Origin: Cystobasidium ongulense | Lineage: Eukaryota > Basidiomycota > Cystobasidiomycetes > Cystobasidiales > Cystobasidiaceae | NCBI GenBank assembly: GCA_022835595.1 | Contig: BQUP01000002.1 | Coordinates: forward strand, 1,970,534-2,034,533 | Reading direction: 5' to 3' | Length of the DNA: 64,000 nucleotides | In this document: piece by piece, positions 60,141 to 64,000 of the stretch | Position numbering within the stretch: the stretch's first letter is position 1 | Layout of the letters: every line of letters starts with the position of its first letter | Notes under the pieces: model-generated | The model's input: the letters and a program-made list of their open reading frames with translations, nothing else | Told to the model about the DNA's origin: nothing | Database searches by the model: none | Made by a program: the position numbers and the translations under genes

Positions 60141-61560
60141 TGTATCACTCTAGATAGCTTACTGACGGTAGAACCGAAAATCAAGATTGTAGCCATATCC
60201 ACATTTCCTCATACATCTATCCTGCAAATCACACAGCAACGCTTTACCGGTTCATGCTTGACTTAACAACTAACGCTTTCACGAATATGATACAGGTTTG
60301 AGGTATGGTTTCTATTTCAACTGGACTAAACTGCAGGACGTGGGAATAGGTTCGAATGACGGAGAGTGGGATGGAAGGCATACTCAGACACGGTAATGGC
60401 AAATTCGCCATGGAACCAGTCATCACTTGTATTTGGACTGGAGAGGAGGGAGTGTGGATGGAGTAGAAGAAACGAAGGAAATGAAATGGAGATATATGGT
60501 TATGTGGCGGCCCTACTCCCCCGGTCGATCCCATCAAGCGCAAGACCCCTCCTATGCAAGCGAGGGATATATCGACGCAATGCGAAGTCATCTGTCCTGT
60601 GAACTACGATATGCTATCTCTGTTTAAAGCTGAAGCGATGCCAAAGCGTTCTTCAGGAAGATCTTCTGGCCCTACAAGCTGTCTTTAGGGCGCGAGCTGC
60701 GAATACCCACCCTGGCTGTGAAGCTTCCTACGTCCCTGCTTGCCAAAGGTGGTGGAAGTCCCACATGATCAACAAGAGATGACGATCTTGGGAAGTTGCG
60801 AGGACATTGTTATTCGGCCTCCACACCGCCAATGCAATGATGAAGGGATCGCTTGGTCCGGTTTCTGCAGCACAGTAAGGTATGCTCGGCCTCGTAATGA
60901 GCTGCTTTGTGCTTTGGTGCTGAGCCAATATGTCGCTAAACACCAGCTACGGGCGCTTGGGACCGACATCAACTCCCGACAATGAGTGCATGCCGTCTGT
61001 GAAGGAGGGAGGAACGTCGATGGAGGAAGTAGGGCTAGAAGCTTCCCTGCACTGTTGCTGGAAGCTTCGTTGGAGAAAAGAAGAGAGACAAGCTGCAGGC
61101 AGCAAGAAGCACGCTGTTGACCAGCTGCGTCTGCCTTGATCGGCCTTTGGGCTTGAGAACTCGTCGGAAATCAAGCGGATTACTGGAGAAGATGCGCCGA
61201 AGACAAAGTCGCGTCTTACCGCGTTTAGAAGCAAGACCTCATGGTGCGACTGCTAGGTTATATCGAAGGCTTTAGTATGAAAAGGATTGCTGCACTAGCA
61301 GAGCCAGGACACTCAATGCTTTCGACTGACGTAACTATACCTTATCCGCCTCAACTTCCGCTTACTACGTGAAGAAAGCTACACTTACACAAGCAATCTC
61401 TAGATACAGCTTCGAGTATGGACTCAGCAAAAAAGGCATATGCAGTAGGTGTCGGAAGGATGGGGCGAACGGAAGCGAAGGAAAGGAAGGAAGTTCAGAG
61501 CTTGACGAACATGCATGAGAGCATTGTGCGCAAGGCATCATCATGTGGAAGAATATGTGA
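60141..61560. other. Gene-poor stretch
   Basis: About 1.4 kb with only short open frames on both strands and no recognisable protein, RNA or repeat. Confidence 0.4.
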
Positions 61561-62205
61561 ATGGGTGGCACGAAAACACTCTGCTTGCCTCGGCCGAGCC
61601 TTAGTGGAAGTGACGAGATTGCTCGCCGAGTAGGGCTATTCCTAAACGACAAAACAGATCGACTACCATACATCGCTTTCGGGTACAGGGCTTGCACGCT
61701 TGAAGCGCTACGTACTGCTTTCACGTGCTTTCTCCTACAGGCTACTTCAGGACCGTCTGCAGCTTCAGTTCTCTTCCAGCAGAATCTCTCAGCCGGCATG
61801 TGGTCGAACGGTGTCGGCTCAGCTTTACCAGGCTTCTTGGAGACAGGTAGTACGACACGCAGAAGGGTGAAATCACGCCGATACCCATTACGGGCTACGG
61901 CATGTTGGTCATCCATGTGCCAGAAGTGCTCCACTCCAGACGGTCACAGCTGTTTTGCCAGGCCACCCGAAAGGTTTATCAGGCGCGTTGCTGAACGCCA
62001 GGCAGAAGAGAAGGCTCGACTTCGTCTTCGGAAGGAGGAGAAGCTCCCTGCATGGAGGCCCCTCTGTGTGTATGAAGGAGTCGATGAGGCAAGCAGAGTG
62101 GTTGGTCAGAAAGAAAGAGAGAAGAGCGGGATAAATCGAAATAAACCCAGGACGCCGCGTACTTATAAGCCAAACTGGGAAACCCACAAGTTCAGACGCG
62201 CTTAG
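61561..62205 (+). CDS. Uncertain open frame of 214 codons
   Basis: An open frame with a Glu/Lys/Arg helix near its end (VAERQAEEKARLRLRKEEK) but otherwise odd composition. The minus strand is open over 61365-61934 as well (189 codons), so codon structure does not choose between them. No family is recognised; it could be chance. Confidence 0.2.
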   Translation: MGGTKTLCLPRPSLSGSDEIARRVGLFLNDKTDRLPYIAFGYRACTLEALRTAFTCFLLQATSGPSAASVLFQQNLSAGMWSNGVGSALPGFLETGSTTRRRVKSRRYPLRATACWSSMCQKCSTPDGHSCFARPPERFIRRVAERQAEEKARLRLRKEEKLPAWRPLCVYEGVDEASRVVGQKEREKSGINRNKPRTPRTYKPNWETHKFRRA

Positions 62206-64000
62206 CTCGTCAGCCTGACAGGAAGCAGCGAAGATCTTTGACAGGACAGTGCAAGAGCCTGCAGCTCTTTCTGAGAGGAAGCTAGGTAAATGATTGCTGA
62301 TTGACAGGAGGGCTTTTACAAATCTTCATTGATCCTACTGACTATAGCTAAGCAACGGGCGTGGTAGGAGAGTAGCCTGAGTGATTGTGAGGTGGTAGTA
62401 TGAGGACTGGAATGAAGGAGGATAGAACGAGAAGCTAGTGTGCTACTTGTGTGTGAAAGGATAATAGAACAAGCAGGTTGAAGAGAGCGTGTGGGAATAG
62501 AAGAAAGGTGAAAAATTCAGATGAATCACTGGGGGCGTCAAGCCCATCGGGTGAAGTTCGTCATGCGGGAAGGAAGAAGGTTCACGAAGCGTAGGAGTAG
62601 AGCAAGATGAGGAAGGAAAGAAAGGGAAGGGAGGGGACGGGAATCCTGCATCTCATCGGTTGCGTCCAGACAATGCAGCATCATGAACATGCCAAAACAC
62701 GAACAAGATGAAACATTTATACGGGAAAACTGGGGAGGCATGTACGACTTTGCAAGATAGTTTCAATAACTTTCACTATTGTACTTTTGCACGATCCAAA
62801 AACCCAGTCATCAACAGACAGCAGCTTAGGAAAAGTAGTTCGTTCAATTCATCCTTTTCAAAGGATGAAAAGGATGAAAACTGATATCTACCTTCGCTGA
62901 GTATCCCACTAGCCAAGTTCAAGGACTTTCATGATCGCCCTACTTCTTTCATTCCCCTATATATTTCCTCCCGGAAATAAGGCTGGTATTTGTTTATGTC
63001 TAGTCACTCTCCACCTTATGCTGAACGCCTTGAACTACAAGTCAATGCGATAATATGTGAGAGTTTCAGGTATCTTGGAGTGATGGCTGTGGAAATTGTT
63101 TGACCAAATTTTCCTACCGAGCTGTGTATACAAAAGGACTATGGTCCCATCGGTAACCGCCTAATGTGAGCTGAAGCCATGTTCTTTTGACCCGAGCTAG
63201 ACTTCCGTGGGATGGGAGAAAACGAGCATAGGGAAGAGGAAGAGGAAGAGACGACGAGTCTGACACAAGAACTGAGGAGCATTTAAGCTATTTATCCAAC
63301 GTTCGCTAGATGCAGTATAAGTTTTATACTGGTAGTGTGGGAAATAGACGAGCAACCAGTCACTTCTTATGTATAAAGGAGTCTATTGAAGGGCTGAAAC
63401 AAAGTCAGATCCTCAAATGACGATCCTGTGATGTGAAGAAGGATGTTGATGATGAGAGCAGGATTGGGGTGGGTGCAGAGAAGTGACTGATAACGAGAAC
63501 ACCTATTACAGGTTCAAGGAAGTACTTTTCCGAGTGCAAGAGGAAGGGATGGAAAAACGACCGAATTCGTGAAGTTCCTAGATCTCACTTCCCTCGAAAG
63601 AAACGATCATGCCGATTGTCGACTCTTAAAGTGACTTTCAAGTGAAACGTTCCCTACCCAATTTCCAGAACACCAACGACCTTTTCCTATCTCGAAACTT
63701 GATTGAGATGAAAGCGAAGTGTGTATGTGTGGAAGGGCGAAACGACGGGTATTCGAGTCAAAATGACTATACTCTTGTCGTTCTCCGAATAGTCTTGAAT
63801 ATACCACTTCGTAGGATCTCCTAAACCCTTTGAACACGTGTGTTGACTTTATTCGGGCTGGTTTCGATTGATAACCATGGACAGTGATGGGGCCGTCATT
63901 CGTTACTGTTGGACTTCGAGTGCCATTGTCCGTATAGCTCTGAACGAGGATCCATCACTGAAGGGGACAACCACCCTCTTGGAGTGCTGCGACTACCACC
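62206..64000. other. Gene-poor end of window
   Basis: No frame above about 75 codons has protein character. Contains GAAGAG-rich tracts near 63235 and a perfect 10-base inverted repeat at 62850-62876. It may be promoter or 3' flank of a gene beyond the window. Confidence 0.4.
62850..62876. repeat. Short inverted repeat (hairpin)
   Basis: Arms CATCCTTTTC and GAAAAGGATG with a 7-base loop. Could form a stem in RNA or DNA; a role is not known. Confidence 0.6.

Overview
The window is nuclear DNA of an intron-rich fungus. Most genes carry several GT-AG introns of about 50-130 bases, and the content is typically fungal: chitin deacetylase, a fungal-specific transcription factor, A1 secreted proteases, and SAM50, PRP22, MED8 and INO80 subunits. 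Intron density and protein style point to a basidiomycete, possibly a member of the Ustilaginomycotina; that placement is an inference. No transposon, LTR element, CRISPR array, rRNA or convincing tRNA was seen. All exon joins were read by hand from splice consensus and reading frame; for the complete models below the exons add up to whole codons, except where stated.

Layout. 0-12.3 kb: the 3' part of a fungal-specific transcription factor; a very large secreted disordered protein ending in a lectin-like domain; chitin deacetylase; a small Cys-rich protein; methionine sulfoxide reductase B; TFIIA gamma. 12.8-20.3 kb: two paralogous secreted aspartic proteases on the + strand, with a class I glutamine amidotransferase on the other strand between them. 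20.7-31.6 kb: a bestrophin/UPF0187 channel and two large disordered proteins transcribed divergently. 32.7-39.8 kb: MED8, an Hsp20, a PX-BAR sorting nexin (SNX41/ATG20 type), an intergenic direct repeat, and the INO80 subunit IES2. 39.9-44.6 kb: two tandem copies of an unrecognised, apparently mitochondrial protein family. 45-50 kb: calmodulin, a CYP33-type RRM protein only 130 bases away, VPS37, and a cell-surface SOD-like protein that has lost its copper ligands. 50.7-60.1 kb: SAM50, mitochondrial uS8, PRP22, a TMEM14 protein and a DsbA-like thioredoxin-fold protein. 60.1-64 kb: essentially no supportable gene.

Functional themes. Mitochondrial and transcription/splicing housekeeping genes are mixed with secreted proteins (chitin deacetylase, two proteases, lectin-like protein, SOD-like protein). 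There is no single operon-like system. The most unusual signals are structural: calmodulin is split into ten exons, three of them of 7, 12 and 7 bases; one protease has a 10-base exon inside its first catalytic motif; the SOD-like protein keeps the fold signature without copper ligands; and the tandem mitochondrial family has conserved exon sizes. Many genes are also clearly GC-rich at the 5' end and AT-rich at the 3' end on either strand.
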